Source: Zygnema circumcarinatum
Lineage: Eukaryota > Streptophyta > Zygnematophyceae > Zygnematales > Zygnemataceae
Length of the DNA: 64,000 nt
Direction: 5' to 3'
NCBI GenBank assembly: GCA_037447605.1
Contig: CM074805.1
Location: 2,673,549 to 2,737,548 of the forward strand
In this document: positions 23,101-35,600 of the stretch, piece by piece
Layout: each line of letters starts with the position of its first letter
Position numbering within the stretch: the stretch's first letter is position 1
Program-made: the position numbers and the translations under genes
Notes under the pieces: generated by a model
Told to the model about the DNA's origin: nothing
Database searches by the model: none
Seen by the model: the letters and a program-made list of their open reading frames with translations, nothing else

Positions 23101-25578
23101 GATTGCATTAACATGCAGCGTACAACTTTCTATTTAATCATAGATCTGCAAAGGAGCTTCATGACCATAATCTGCATAGAGGAAAAAGGTTTTCACCCGC
23201 TCCAATGAACCTCTGTTCCACAAGTTTTACAATTCACCTAGGCAACATTAAAGTATAAGACCACTCCTGTGCAGAAATGGCTATACACGTCAATTGTAAA
23301 TATTGTTAACGTGTCAGCTATTGATTTGCCCATACGCAGATACGATATCTTTGCCTCTCGTACTTTTCCGTTTTAAACTGCAAACTTTAACAACAATTGC
23401 CAATACTCCCGCTAACACTGTCAATGACCCATTTCCGCCAAGGACTTCACAGCAAATCTAAAGCGTTAGTTGTTTATCCAAATTTGGAATTCCTATAGTC
23501 GTAACTTTTTGTCATTGATCAAGGGTACATGTTTAGTTAATTATATTTTGTAGATTTCTATTTCTCTTTTTGTCAATTTTTAAGATGAACCATCCCAAGG
23601 AATGGAATCAATTGAATCGAGAAGCAAGTTTAGTGGCAGACTCCCGCCAATAGCCTTCGCTCCGCCTTCACTCTATTAGGATTTTCAGTGTTGAAAGGTG
23701 TAAGCCAACATGACATGAACATGAACACATGAATCTTTAAGTGCAACCACATACCCTGAAAGAGAGCATCCATTCTTCCGTTGTCGGGATCAATACATCA
23801 CCCGGTGATGCAATCGACATAGACATGCTGCTTCTCCGCAGGTCGTCCACAGAACTTGAAAACGGCTTCATTGCGGCAGATGGTGTTTCATTCTGATCTA
23901 TACCCAGCTCTGCAGTTGCAAGCCACTGCCAGAGCTTACCGTCATCCGTCAATACCATTATCATGCTAGAACTACCACCGTCCATCGCGTCGCCACCTGA
24001 ATAATATGCCTCACTTGATGCGAAAGACGATGAGCTGAAAGACGCTGTCAGCCAGCGTTCAGAAGAAAAATCTGAAGATTCTCTACCACTTGAGCTCTTA
24101 AGTGAGATGCTTTTGGCGGATGCAATCTCTGGTATTTCATCATCGTTTCCTGCAAGTTGTGGAAGTGAAGGTTGCGGGCAATGCATGAGACCAATGACTT
24201 GAGCCGTGGGTGCAGAAGATCCTTGGGAGGGAACCAGCTGTTGCACATGACGGAGAACGTATAACTGCTCGTGCCTGCACATAATCTCCCAAGAAAACCA
24301 CACGGTCCACTGTTTGAGGATGGCAACAATGACATTTTGCAACCCCTGCTCAGTGACAGGATGCAACGTTACGGGGCTGAGGGTGCGGTAACTGAAAATT
24401 TAAGGTTACTCTCCTTTGCATGGAAAATTTACTCGTAGACGCTCTGGCCAATTGCAGTACATTAATTCCTAATTAATAATCGTTCCGTATTCCTGATTGT
24501 GAAAGTCCCGAACCATGGCTCATGTATCTCCATTCAATCGTTATGCATTATAAGGTTTCTCACAGACACCATTAGGAGCATCGGTTTATGGGTGGTGATT
24601 TCAGATGAATACGTATATGAATAAACATATGTAATACTCGTGTATACTCGCGGCGAAAGGGGGTAAGACTCACGGCTTTCTTTGCCAAGCAGAGAGCGAG
24701 GAGTCCGCATGGAGGCAATAAAGAATGTTGCCATCCACTGGCACGACAATATCCACAAATCGCATAAAACCGCGCGGTAGGACTGTACTGGCTATGTTAC
24801 GACCAAATTGTATATCATACAGGATGATCTCTCTTGGTAATAATACAAATAGCAATCCTCGCGCGCGGGGTGCAAATATGCAACGAAGGACAGAATTAAG
24901 CTCTGGCTGGGCTGCTCCTGACGAGCTTTCCCTTCCTGCTGGTTTCTCCTTGGGCTCCGGAAGAGGCAGCTTCGAGATTGAAGTCATGATATCTTCTTCA
25001 GTGGAGCCGCTAATGGAAACAGTAATGAATGCACCTTTACCACCAGAAATCCCCACTTGCCGGGGATCATGCGGGTCGCATGTGATTGACATCAGAGGCT
25101 CCGGCCCCGCATCAAAGCGCCATATTATGCGCTCCGATCCAGGGTCCCATATTACAGCCTGCGTCGGTCCGACGAGGGCTGCCAAGAGCCACGGATGCCG
25201 CATGACCCACCGGAGTTCTTCAATCCTCCCTGCCGGCTTATCCATGATCAGCCATGTGAGCACCTGCTCCTCCACCACATGCCATATTGCTATTCGCCCC
25301 ATCTTGTCTCCTGCTGCCAGCCGCAAATGTGGCTTCTCTGCCAAGGCGCGGTTCAAGCCCTCGGGGAGAAACTGCACTGCAGTTGTCGGAGAGTCTATTC
25401 TGTCCCCGTAAAGGAGAGTGTGCACAAGCTGCATGCTCCCCACGTCCACTAACGCCACTGCAGAGCCGCAAGTGTAGGCGAGCAGCCCCTGCGCGCTGCA
25501 GTCCACCGCGCAGTTGTCGCGCATCATGGGCCCCGCCAGGCTCCCCGCGACGGCCGGCACGCGCTGCCGCCGCGCCAT
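14166..25578 (-). CDS. WDR11: WDR11-like WD40-repeat protein
   Basis: About 20 exons give roughly 1,390 residues, close to plant WDR11 proteins. Exons: 24674-25578, 23755-24391, 22559-22634, 21552-21742, 20598-20734, 20162-20228, 19682-19823, 19370-19490, 18788-18863, 18403-18585, 17871-18038, 17458-17553, 17101-17281, 16837-16991, 16374-16604, 16143-16249, 15845-15989, 15387-15479, 15107-15180, 14166-14538. Family landmarks include SFAFALVNGSLGVFELRGR, VMGDRLGHVRWWDVTTG, AAWERFRPSPLC and the C-terminal FFEEYQRWLAHL. The N-terminal half holds WD40 blades; the C-terminal half is helical. Animal WDR11 forms a trans-Golgi tethering complex with FAM91A1; a similar role here is inference. The exon after 15479 uses a GC donor. 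One exon between 15107 and 14538 is unresolved: a WAD-containing candidate near 14870-14930 does not fit the phase. The ATG at 25578 opens a clean 301-codon exon. Confidence 0.9.
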
Positions 25579-27272
25579 GGCGCCTCAGCGCTCTCGAGGA
25601 GGCCCGAAGGCCGACGGTCACTTGCGTGGAGAGGCCGCGGACGCCATGGCCCGGCTCTCGCTTCACCTCAACGTTTTTTTTAAAGATTTTATGAAAGTTT
25701 TTGATACGCTTCAATTTTTTTGTGAAATGAAGTTTCGGTAGTAATTACATATCTGAGACGCTGTTTTCCAGGCAGGCGTCATTCTCTCTTTCCGGCGTCA
25801 GTTTTTTTTTTTTAAATGGGAAACTGTAAGTGATTTGAAGGGGTTCACACGGAAAGTATTTTCCTTCAAGGGCCGTCTCATACCGTCTCTGCAGACATTG
25901 GTGCACTGGCGCCAGATAGTGTGCAGGAGGACGAGTGTGATTTTGCATGCGAAGTGCCAAACGCAAAACCGAGTGTGCAGGACTGGGACTTCTCCTGCAA
26001 CAGGAGGTACAGGGGCTGGAGTAGCCTCCAAGATAAGGTGATTACAGAGTCAATTTTATCACTGTCGAATAGCTTTGGCTGAGAATAGAGGGCATCAGGA
26101 TTAGGATCAGGATGAGGTTCACTTGTTATTGCTGATGCTATTGATCACTTCGGAAAGTTTCGTACAAATTATCCTAATTATACGTAGGATATGCTCGTTA
26201 GGGAGATTCGATTAGGTGCTTATTGTGGAATGCGCCGCGCGCTTCAATTGCGCTCAGCGTTGAATAGTTTCTGCAGCGCCTGCTGTCCCTTGGAGGTATA
26301 TTGGAGTGGTTTTAGGACAATCTGACCATATGCAGTTCATGCAATTTACAGGATTGAGGGGATTCGGAGAAGGTTATTGAATTGTGAACACAGTGAGCGA
26401 GCGATGTTGCGTTTCTTGTTCTTTATAAAACCAGCCAGCCTAGTGGATACGTTCTGCAATAGCTTAATCGTTCAGCTTTGCTTTTCAATTAACCACCACA
26501 ATTGAGGAGCGTGCGAGCTTTGAACGGCCACATATGCAACTTTAGGACATTGTATCTCAGTGACATTTCCGTACTGCTAGAAAAGATAACATGAGAATCC
26601 TGCTTGTCGTATACCCGTGTCCAAGATTTCAAGTTTTCTACGAATTAGTCATATGGCCATTGCCACATTCATTGATTTTTGTTTTATATTTCTTGTCGCC
26701 TTTATATCCTGCCTTATACTATTCTGTGTAATGATCAAGTTTTGTTATTTTGATGAACTACTTTGAAAAGCTGTTTTGAAGTGAAGAGTTCAACTCGGTT
26801 GAAGTTTTATTTATTGCTCCATGGGCCTTTTTCTGAGGGAATGAAAGGGAAAGGGTGCAGGGTGGCAGGTTAAATGCATCGTTTTCGACATGTTTAAGGG
26901 GAGGGCTTGCAACCAAAATTGGATTGCTTCGTCGTTTTCGTATAACTCATGCTAGTTATGCAAGATCAGGATATCTGCAACAGCGGCACTGGTCACCTAC
27001 TGGAGCAACATTTCATGAAAGCCACACACTTTTTGCCTTCAAACTGATGCCGACTTCTTTTATCTTGGTTAAAACCCTGGAATTATGGTCGGGCGTTAAG
27101 AGATATGGCTCAGTGAAACTCTATAATGAACTGAAATGGGAGTAAGGGAAGCACAATTTCGCAAGGATCTGGAAGAAGGAAGATTTCATTTGCCATAAGC
27201 TGCCTCGTTGGCAGCCTGGTTGAAAGGCCTGCTTCAGATCAGGAGAACATTAGATTTTTTTCTACTTTCAAT
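25579..27272. other. divergent intergenic region WDR11/INT
   Basis: This is 1.7 kb between two gene starts that point away from each other, so it should hold both promoters. It is AT-rich with poly-T and poly-A runs (25675, 25801). No recognisable element or gene is seen. Confidence 0.6.
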
Positions 27273-30200
27273 ATGAATGTGGTGGAGAACGGAGAGGATG
27301 CACTGCCGATGATAGGCAATCGTTTCACGGAAGGCAGCACTTGTGATGGTGAAAATGTCCATAATCTAGACGTTGACCGGATAGCTGATTCTGCAGATTC
27401 AGAGATTGAACTTTCCGTGAAGAGTCTTCTGGAGGTTGGAGGAGAAAAAAATGCGGCATTTATAAGCGGATCCCAGAAGCAGTCTGTAATTTTGCTCACC
27501 TTAACTGCCGGTATCGGTGGATTTCTATTTGGTTACGATACAGGTATAGCCCGCGTCATCATGTCGTGTGCGGAAGGAAACCAAATGGGAGCTGGAAAAG
27601 GCAATTTGAGATAAGAGAGCTTTGAAAAAAAGGAATTGGCTAGCTACAAGAAATCCATGGATAACCTGTTGGTGGAGTTTTCGGAATGCCTTATTGTTGT
27701 TTTGCTGGGCCTTGTACGAGATTAGCCAAGAATTTATGTACATCTAGAAAGCTAGAACTGTAACTGCTTTTCATGGTTGTTTCTACTTGTTTTTTACAGT
27801 CTCGTCTAGGTCTGAAGAGCAAAGCACGGTGCTCACAGTCATAGTAATTGCCCTCAGGTGTAATTTCGGGCGCTCTTCTTTACATTCGTGATGAATTTCC
27901 GTCTGTTGACAAAAGCACAGAGCTACAGGTGAAATGCCGAGTTTCAAAAGCTGGACAGCAACTGGACTTGTTCGTTCCTTTTTGGCTAAAACCTAAGCCT
28001 TCTTTTCCTCGCTAAGCCAATTGTAACTGTCTTGGAAATGTATCTTCTTGGCAATCGACCATTATTGAGAAAGCTCTGCAAGTCTGCCAGTAGCTGGTCT
28101 CAGGAAGCTTTGAAAAAATACAAGTTATCAGAATCAATCGCTTGAATATTCCATCAGACATTTATGTTCGTTGCTTAATGTCACTGCACACTGGCGCATC
28201 ACATTCCTTAGCTGATGTTAATGTATTTAAGTTAATTTCTGTGTGTGCCAGGAAGCAATTGTCAGCTCAGCTATTTTTGGGGCTGCCTTTGGAGCGACAA
28301 TCGGAGGCCACCTAAACGACAGGCTTGGCCGGAAGATGGCGATACTTGCAGCTGATGTTCTGTTCGCACTCGGTGCACTTTTGATGGCTTTTGCTATGGG
28401 GCCAGCTTTCCTCCTCGTGGGCCGGATCTTCGTTGGGGTTGGCGTGGGTGTGGCCTCAATGACAGTTCCTCTTTACATTGCGGAAGTCTCACCGTCTAAA
28501 ATACGTGGAGCGCTTGTCAGTGTGAACGTGCTTATGATTACGAGTGGACAATTCATAGCTTATCTGGTCAATGTGGCATTTACTACGGTATGATTTCGTT
28601 GCACCTTCCTTTTCCTGCTGTTTGCAATAGGTCATTGGGTGGAGCGTGGTGAAGAGTCCAGTGGGGTACTAAATGTGGACAAATCACTCGGAGTCGCATT
28701 GGGCATAAGCGTATGTTACATATTTGTTTGAACATATCTCTGCCTCTTTGTCTCCTTGCTTTCTTGAGCCTCCATGTGCAGCATGCTGTGTTGCTCGTGC
28801 AGTTGACAACTGCAAGAGCTACACAACATTTCTGCTGCATGGTATTGCTGGAGGGACTGGAGAATCTCACTTGTTTCATACTTTGTAAGCACTCTAACTA
28901 TGCAAAGGTGATCTTATCAATCATATTTTCTGGTGTTACCTGATCTGTCCACAGCTCATCTGACCATTTTTGAAAGGTGGCATACAGGACAGGTTCCAGG
29001 CACATGGAGGTGGATGTTGGGGGTAGCAGGAGTGCCTGCAGTTTTGCAGGCCCTGCTTATGCTGCCCCTCCCTGAATCTCCTCGATGGTTGCTTAAGCAG
29101 GTAATCGGTCTCCTCTATTGCTGTTTGAGTCAAGCCGGAAAATCCTAGTCTCTCTAAAGCATCTGTGCAGATGAGATATCTGAGGTGCTCTAATCATTTG
29201 GCTCTTGAAAGATTTACGCCCTTCTGGTCCCTTTCATGTAGGCTGCAGATTTACCTCCCATTACAAAATACCAAGCAGAGTATTAAGCAGTAAAGGATTA
29301 TGGTTATAGGTCTAAGACCAAGCATTATTGTGGCCGATATGCCACTCTTCAGTGGACCCATGGGTTTTGATTGATGCATTCCACGAAGTAAAATATTAAC
29401 TGTTCTAGAGAGATGTACTGAAATTGACAGATAATCTCGCCTGCGAATTGTGCATATGATAGCACGGATAGGCTAGATTCTTCACATGCACCTATAGACA
29501 CCTTCCTCCAAATAATGCCCATTGGCCCTTTTTGCATAACAAGTATGAAGACTCTTAACTTTGTTCTGTCATCGTGGAGGTGCCTGCAAACAGGGGAGAA
29601 TTGCTCAGGCTGTTGTCGTCATGCGGAGATTAAGGAGCGAGGACGAGCTGAAGGTAGACCTTGCGGAGATGTTAGAAGTTAACAATGGAGAGCGGCGCAA
29701 AGTAGGTGCAGACGAGCCTGCCAAGCTTCGCGATTTGGTAGCGACACCAGAAATGCGCCTCGCTCTGACAGCTGGTGTGGGACTGCAGGTGAGAATTTTT
29801 GGAAGGGTAGATTTAGAGACATGCCAATTGGGTAGATGTAGTTCGTTGAATATTCGGGCAAGACAGTTCTTGTCTAATTTTGGTTGGATTTGGCATGCTT
29901 CTTAGGACTAGAACTAAAAGTTCTGGTAATCTTTAGCTTGTGGGTCAATCTCCAAGTGTTGAAGAACATTCTATCGTAGACTAGTGAAGTGCAGATTTTT
30001 CTAGAATCTTGACTAAGCATAAAATTTACGAATGAATTTAAGTCGGATGACGTGACAAGTTTGTATGCAAACAAGAGGGGGCTGTAGTCCACATAGGCAC
30101 AGATAATTTATTTGCTACTATTGAAGGCACTCTTCAAACTGATATCAGTATAGCAGCCTGCAGTGAATGGCAAAGTCGAAGGCAATTTGTCCGTGCGTGC

Positions 30201-31913
30201 TACTTACACTGTTACTCACCGTGCTTTTTCCTTGTGGAGCAGATTCTCCAGCAGCTTGTGGGCATCAACACTGTCATGTATTATAGCCCCTCGATAGTGG
30301 AGCTGGCAGGCTATGCAGCCCACAAGACAGCACTTCTCCTCTCCCTTGTTGTGGCGGCCATGAACGCTCTCGGGACTGTTGCAGGAATGATTCTGATTGA
30401 CAGGTGTGGCCGGAGGAAACTAGTCATGAGCAGCTTGGTGGGAGTGATTTTGGCCCTCGCCATTCTTGGAGCCTCATTTAGTCTGACAACTACGGATCCA
30501 CCACTTCTTCAGCCTGGTGGCCTCCCATCTGCACCAGGCTTGGAGTGCTCTGTGGTAGGAATCACTGAGGGGAGGGCAGCAAACTGCCTGCAGTGTCTTG
30601 AAGGAGGATGCGGATTTTGCTCGGCTGCAGGTAATCAGGTAAAAACACTCTTCATTCGGTTAACAGGCCTTGGCCTGGGGGCTGAAGTGACCATGCTCAA
30701 CTGTTGGAAATCTAAGGGTGGTGTTTTGGACCAAACCGGCAGAAAGTACGTCTTAGGTTGTATAGATGTCTTCGATATGACTTGTAGAAGTCGCTATTCT
30801 AGACTCATTGTGGCCGTGGTACAGGTAAAATCCTGTCGGGAATCGAGTCCTAAAGTCCTGAGGTAGAATGCTCTTGTAAACATTCCCGGGCAGAGCTCAC
30901 ATGCTGATCAGCACATTTTGCACAGAAGCATCCTGATTTTTCACTGGTGCACTGTGCATTCAAGCCCGTTCGTGCTTAGACTCACTGGGGTTTGTTTTGG
31001 GGGGTGACAGATGGCCCCAGGTGTGTGCATGGTGCGCAACTCAACATCTTCGGGCCTATGCTGGGAAGAGAACAGATCCTGGTTCACCAAGGGATGCCCT
31101 AGGTTAGTGTCCTCTTGCAGACTTGGGCTGAATGGGCTTCATTATGGGGGAAGAGAACAGTTCCTTGGAAGTGGCTGGACTGGGGAGTTCAACAGCTAAC
31201 TCACCGTGAAGTATAGACGCAGAATGCTGGTCTAATCTCCCTCCTTAAAAGTCATGACAAATTATTTCAACTCTTGTTAGAGACAGGGGCATTCGAAGCA
31301 TGAGCCAACTTAGAACATTATGATTGGTTTTGAATGTGGCTACATGTGATTGGTGGACCCATTTAAAGGGCTGATTCAATCAGTCTCCAACTCAGGTCCC
31401 TGGAAGTATCGAAGTAACCTATTAGTTGTAGCTGTCCTATACTATTCTACCTATATCCGTATGAAAAGAAACTCTAGTTGATTCAATTCAACTCCAGACA
31501 CACTCTTTCTTCTACCTATGTCCACTTCCTTCCTGATGAACTTCTGGTTTTGCAGTCACTATGGAGCTGCAGCGCTCGTTGGCCTGGCTCTGTATATTGC
31601 GGCGTTCGCACCCGGCATGGGCCCTGTTCCCTGGGCAGTCAACTCAGAGATATATCCTCAGAAGCTTCGGGGTCTGGCGGGGAGCGTGGCTGCTACAGCC
31701 AATTGGATCGCCAACCTCATTGTCGCCCAGACGTTTCTGACTCTCGTCAGGCTTCTTGGGACTGCAATCACCTTCTTTTTGTTTGGAGTGGTCGCTGCAT
31801 TCGCCCTCCTTTTTGTGTACTTCGTCCTTCCAGAAACTCGGGGGCTTTCTTTCCAGCAAGTGGAGCGGATGTGGGAGGAGAGAGCCAGACAAGATGCGGA
31901 TGTGTCCGGCTGA
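27273..31913 (+). CDS. INT: INT-type H+/inositol symporter, major facilitator family
   Basis: Eight exons in perfect phase give 608 residues: 27273-27543, 27858-27928, 28252-28587, 28993-29100, 29594-29788, 30243-30638, 31011-31102, 31556-31913. Sugar-porter signatures are [19 protein letters not shown] (first helix), NDRLGRK (loop 2-3), PESPRWL (after helix 6), [12 protein letters not shown] (helix 7) and [16 protein letters not shown] (after helix 12). Between helices 9 and 10 lies a Cys-rich loop ([12 protein letters not shown]), the PSI-type extracellular domain that separates plant INT2/INT4-like carriers from other sugar porters. INT2/INT4-like proteins import myo-inositol with protons across the plasma membrane; the substrate here is inferred. 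An acidic 70-residue N-terminus precedes the first helix. The ATG is the first in frame. Confidence 0.93.
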
Positions 31914-32230
31914 CAGGTCACAGTTGTGGTACGTAGTTTTGAGGGTTCCAACGGTTTCTGCTTCACAATTATGGCAGCTGTAAGTTGTTATCGAGTGTAT
32001 GGCACACTTGTCCTAATATTGGATACATCGCATTTCTCCCTTCTATGTTTTAGGGTTTTTCTTTTGCCAGTTTCCATTTTGCAGCAGCATCAGGGTGAGC
32101 TGTAAGCCAGCCAATAGACAGATGGTCTGTGTCCTTTGCAAAGGTGATGAATTGAAGAACGTGTTGCAACACCTATTGTTGGGGACAACAAGGGGACGTC
32201 ACAAGGTTCTATCTTGGCAAATAACGGCTG

Positions 32231-32269
<39 letters not shown>

Positions 32270-32604
32270 CGCTATGTACTCTCTTAATAATCGTCTCCTC
32301 CGTCATCATTCTTTTCCTTATTCACCTAAAACAAGATAAAATATCAGCCTGTTGCGATCTTAATAAACGCCCTCATCCCTCATAATCCTTCGTCTATTTC
32401 CACCCAAAACAAGATGAAATCACAGCCTGCTGCGAATAGTTTCACAGCAGGAAGTTCTCTGGTAGATTTCTTTAGTTCCCTTTGCGCACCCCTGTAGTAG
32501 GGACCTCGAAACACGCCGCGACTGCGCAGGACCTTTTCGGTTACGGGCCAGGAAAAAAAGCTTCTTTCCGCAAGAATGGCGACATTGTTTTCGAGCGGTA
32601 AATT
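31914..32604. other. convergent intergenic region with GA microsatellite
   Basis: This lies between the 3' ends of INT and the GT92 gene. It holds a (GA)n tract at 32231-32269 and an imperfect 40-bp tandem duplication (32319-32358 and 32396-32436). No gene is seen. Confidence 0.65.
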
Positions 32605-35600
32605 TCAAGGCCGTTGCGGAACACTGAAGTTTGGCGAAAAATAATTACAGCCCATGGATGGGCTTACGGTCCCACTGGATGTTCCTAGCCAGCTCTCATC
32701 AGTCAATCTGCTCCACACACTGCGCAGAAAACAGGGACTCGACATGTCAGAAGTCTGTCTTAACTGCGGGGGGTCTGGCTCCATGCGAACAAACCCTTTC
32801 CATGTAAAACTCAGAACTGTAACTGTAGCCATGTGATGGGCACTCACATGAGTCTCTCCGAAAGGGCATGTCCTTATTCTGGCCTTCACGGCGTCCGCCA
32901 GCTGGCGGTCGCGCACCCACCAGTCGTGCTTCTCGTCGTCGGCCAGAGTTCGCCCGCACCTTGGCTCCTTCTCGTCCGTCCTCTCTTTGAGGTTGTAGCG
33001 CTGGAAATGCATGTGACCCATCTCTGTTTCCAAATTCAGATCTTGGCCTCCTTCCGACGGATCAACGACCCTGTGCACCCTCACACGGAACACCTGCCAC
33101 ACAATCGTAACATCAGCTCATCAGCTGTAATCGACAAGCTTCACAAGGAAATCCACAAAATGCAGAAACGAAAAACATCACCACATTCGCAACATGCTAG
33201 ATGCAAAAAAAAAGAAGGAAATAAGGGATTCCCCTACGAAGCCATTTGTTTCGTTCCGATGATTCTGCCCTTACCTTGCGTGGATTCACAATCATTTTCC
33301 TATGGCCCGCATCATCGAGGCAGAACCTCCAGTCCGGATAGAGGTCCTTCTTCGTACAGTAGTGCCCTGGCCAGTGAAAAGTCATTCTCTCCAGTCCAAA
33401 AAGATCATCTCCCTCGTCCTTGTTGCAGATGCCAATTCCCCACCAGACGGAGCCATGGGTCAGCCATGCCTTATCTTCATATTTCTTCAATAACCCTCCG
33501 ATACCTTCAGGCCCCATTGGATTCAGGAACTCGTCAAGGTCCAGCATGACGACCCATTTGGAATTCAGTCGGGAACGATAGACGCAATCGTGTTGTGCAA
33601 GAGCCTGCCAAGGGATGAGTTTATGTCAGCAGAAATTAAGGAAACTCGCACAACTTGGTTAGGTCAGGAGCTCTGGGATGGGAGCCTAACAACAAATGCA
33701 ATGGGTACAGTAGGTAGTGTTGGCAGTTGTTACGGTTCAACGTTTTGCTTTCTCGACATTCTGGACATACAGTAAAACGAGCTGCAAGTGGCATCCTACT
33801 CTTACCTGGGCATAGGACCAGACGCTGTACAGTGTAGCATCCGAGAAATCAACAACCTCCATCATGCCCGCGTGGATATAGTCCTTCAAGTGATTGGCGA
33901 CATCCGAATCGAATGCATTCACATTGTACATCACAAAGTGATCGACTCCCGCAATTACGCGATGCCAGTCGAACCACTCCCGCACGGCTTGTCCATGCAG
34001 CTCGCCAAACAGAGGTGGAGAGCACTCCGTCAACTTGTAGTGTAAGATGGGCTCATCCAACTGCACACTCCACACAAGCATGACACCAAGTCAAGTCAGC
34101 TCATCTGATCTCTTTGCAACAGAAACATCAACTAATGCTTCTTCCCTCAATAAGTGTCGTTTAAAAGGCCTTTACGGCTAGAAATGACGAGGGAAGTAGA
34201 CCTTAACCTCCTCAGCTGCTAGCCCATTTCTCAAACATCGTTCAAATTGCAATGGCGCCGTTGCCCTTGTATACTATTGGCTGTGCTGAATAAGAAATGA
34301 AGCTTTCATGGCGGCGACTGACCTGCGGATATACGTCTTCTCTCAGCAGCACAAACTCCTCATCGTCGAGGCCTGCAACAAGGAAGCCTCCAGCTGTGCC
34401 TGTAACGGAGTTCAGAGTGCATACAAGCAATGCCGGTTCGTACTGCGGGCACAGGCAGCGAGACAGGTGGGCGTAGCGTCAGTTATGTTGCAGTTTTTTT
34501 CCTAACCAGTTTCTCAGAGCCTTAGAAATGCCATAATCAGATCTGAAAGTAGACGCTATGAGCTCATACTGCAGCATTGTTCCCTTCCCTCCATCCATTT
34601 CATGCGGTTTTTCAAGGACGCCATTAAGATTTTCACAATGTCGAGAATGCCCATCTCCTCCATCTACTGTACTGTAATAAGTGCATGGACGAGACCTCGT
34701 CCTTAAGCCCAAGGGAGGGGAAATTGCCAACTTGGTGACCCTAACCTGTAGAAAAAATAACCACACCTAACTCTAGAGGAGAAAGTATGACCTAACAACT
34801 TCTGGTTTATTCGGTTTGTGACGTATCACATCTATGGTGCATGGTAGTTATCATCCTGAGGGCAACTTCCTTGCACGCTAGAGATACGCAAGTTACGAGT
34901 AAGAGATCGCATGAAATCATGCGATACTGATGATAATCACAGTCCCCTATCTGCTGCTCCTTTCTATCCCATTCTCCAGAAAAGTTTTGCCACTCTCCTT
35001 TAGAGATACAGAATAGGGACAGCAGGATTTGTGGTGCAGGCATGGATGGAGAGGGAGAGGGGGAGGGGGAGGTCGAGGGGGCAGAGCATTACCCTGAGGC
35101 TGTGATGCTCATCGGTGCCTTCCATAGTGAGCTCCCCATCCACACTCCCTCCCTCATTTCCGAACCACCTGCAGCCCTGGAAAGTGCGCATGTCTCGCAT
35201 GCGAAGGGCAGCCAATCCCACAGTCACAAACTTTGTGGGAGAGAGTCTGTACGAGCTGCAAAATCCAACCCCCAAATTACCGGAAATGAGTGAATTCTCG
35301 GAACTTTTCATGAAAGAAATTGAGGATAAGCAACTCAGTCAAGAGAGTCTGTGCAGAATTTGATCTGCTTTGGACCTCGTCAAGTGAGAGATGCCTACAG
35401 GAGACGACCAATCATAGGAGCACAGGGCTAGGGTAATGCGATGTGTGTGGAGGCGCTAGGCTCACAGGGCAATAGAAAAGTCAAGCAAAGGCCCAAGTCC
35501 GAGAAGCTTACCTGTATTGAATAAAGCCGTACATCCCATGCCTAGTCCAAGAGCTTTGGTGCCAGTCCTTCGGATCGGAGCTCGATATCCTTTCATGGCG

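Noticed and set aside
24725-25411. 228-codon plus-strand open frame
   Set aside because: It is the antisense shadow of the first WDR11 exon, whose minus-strand protein has clear family similarity.
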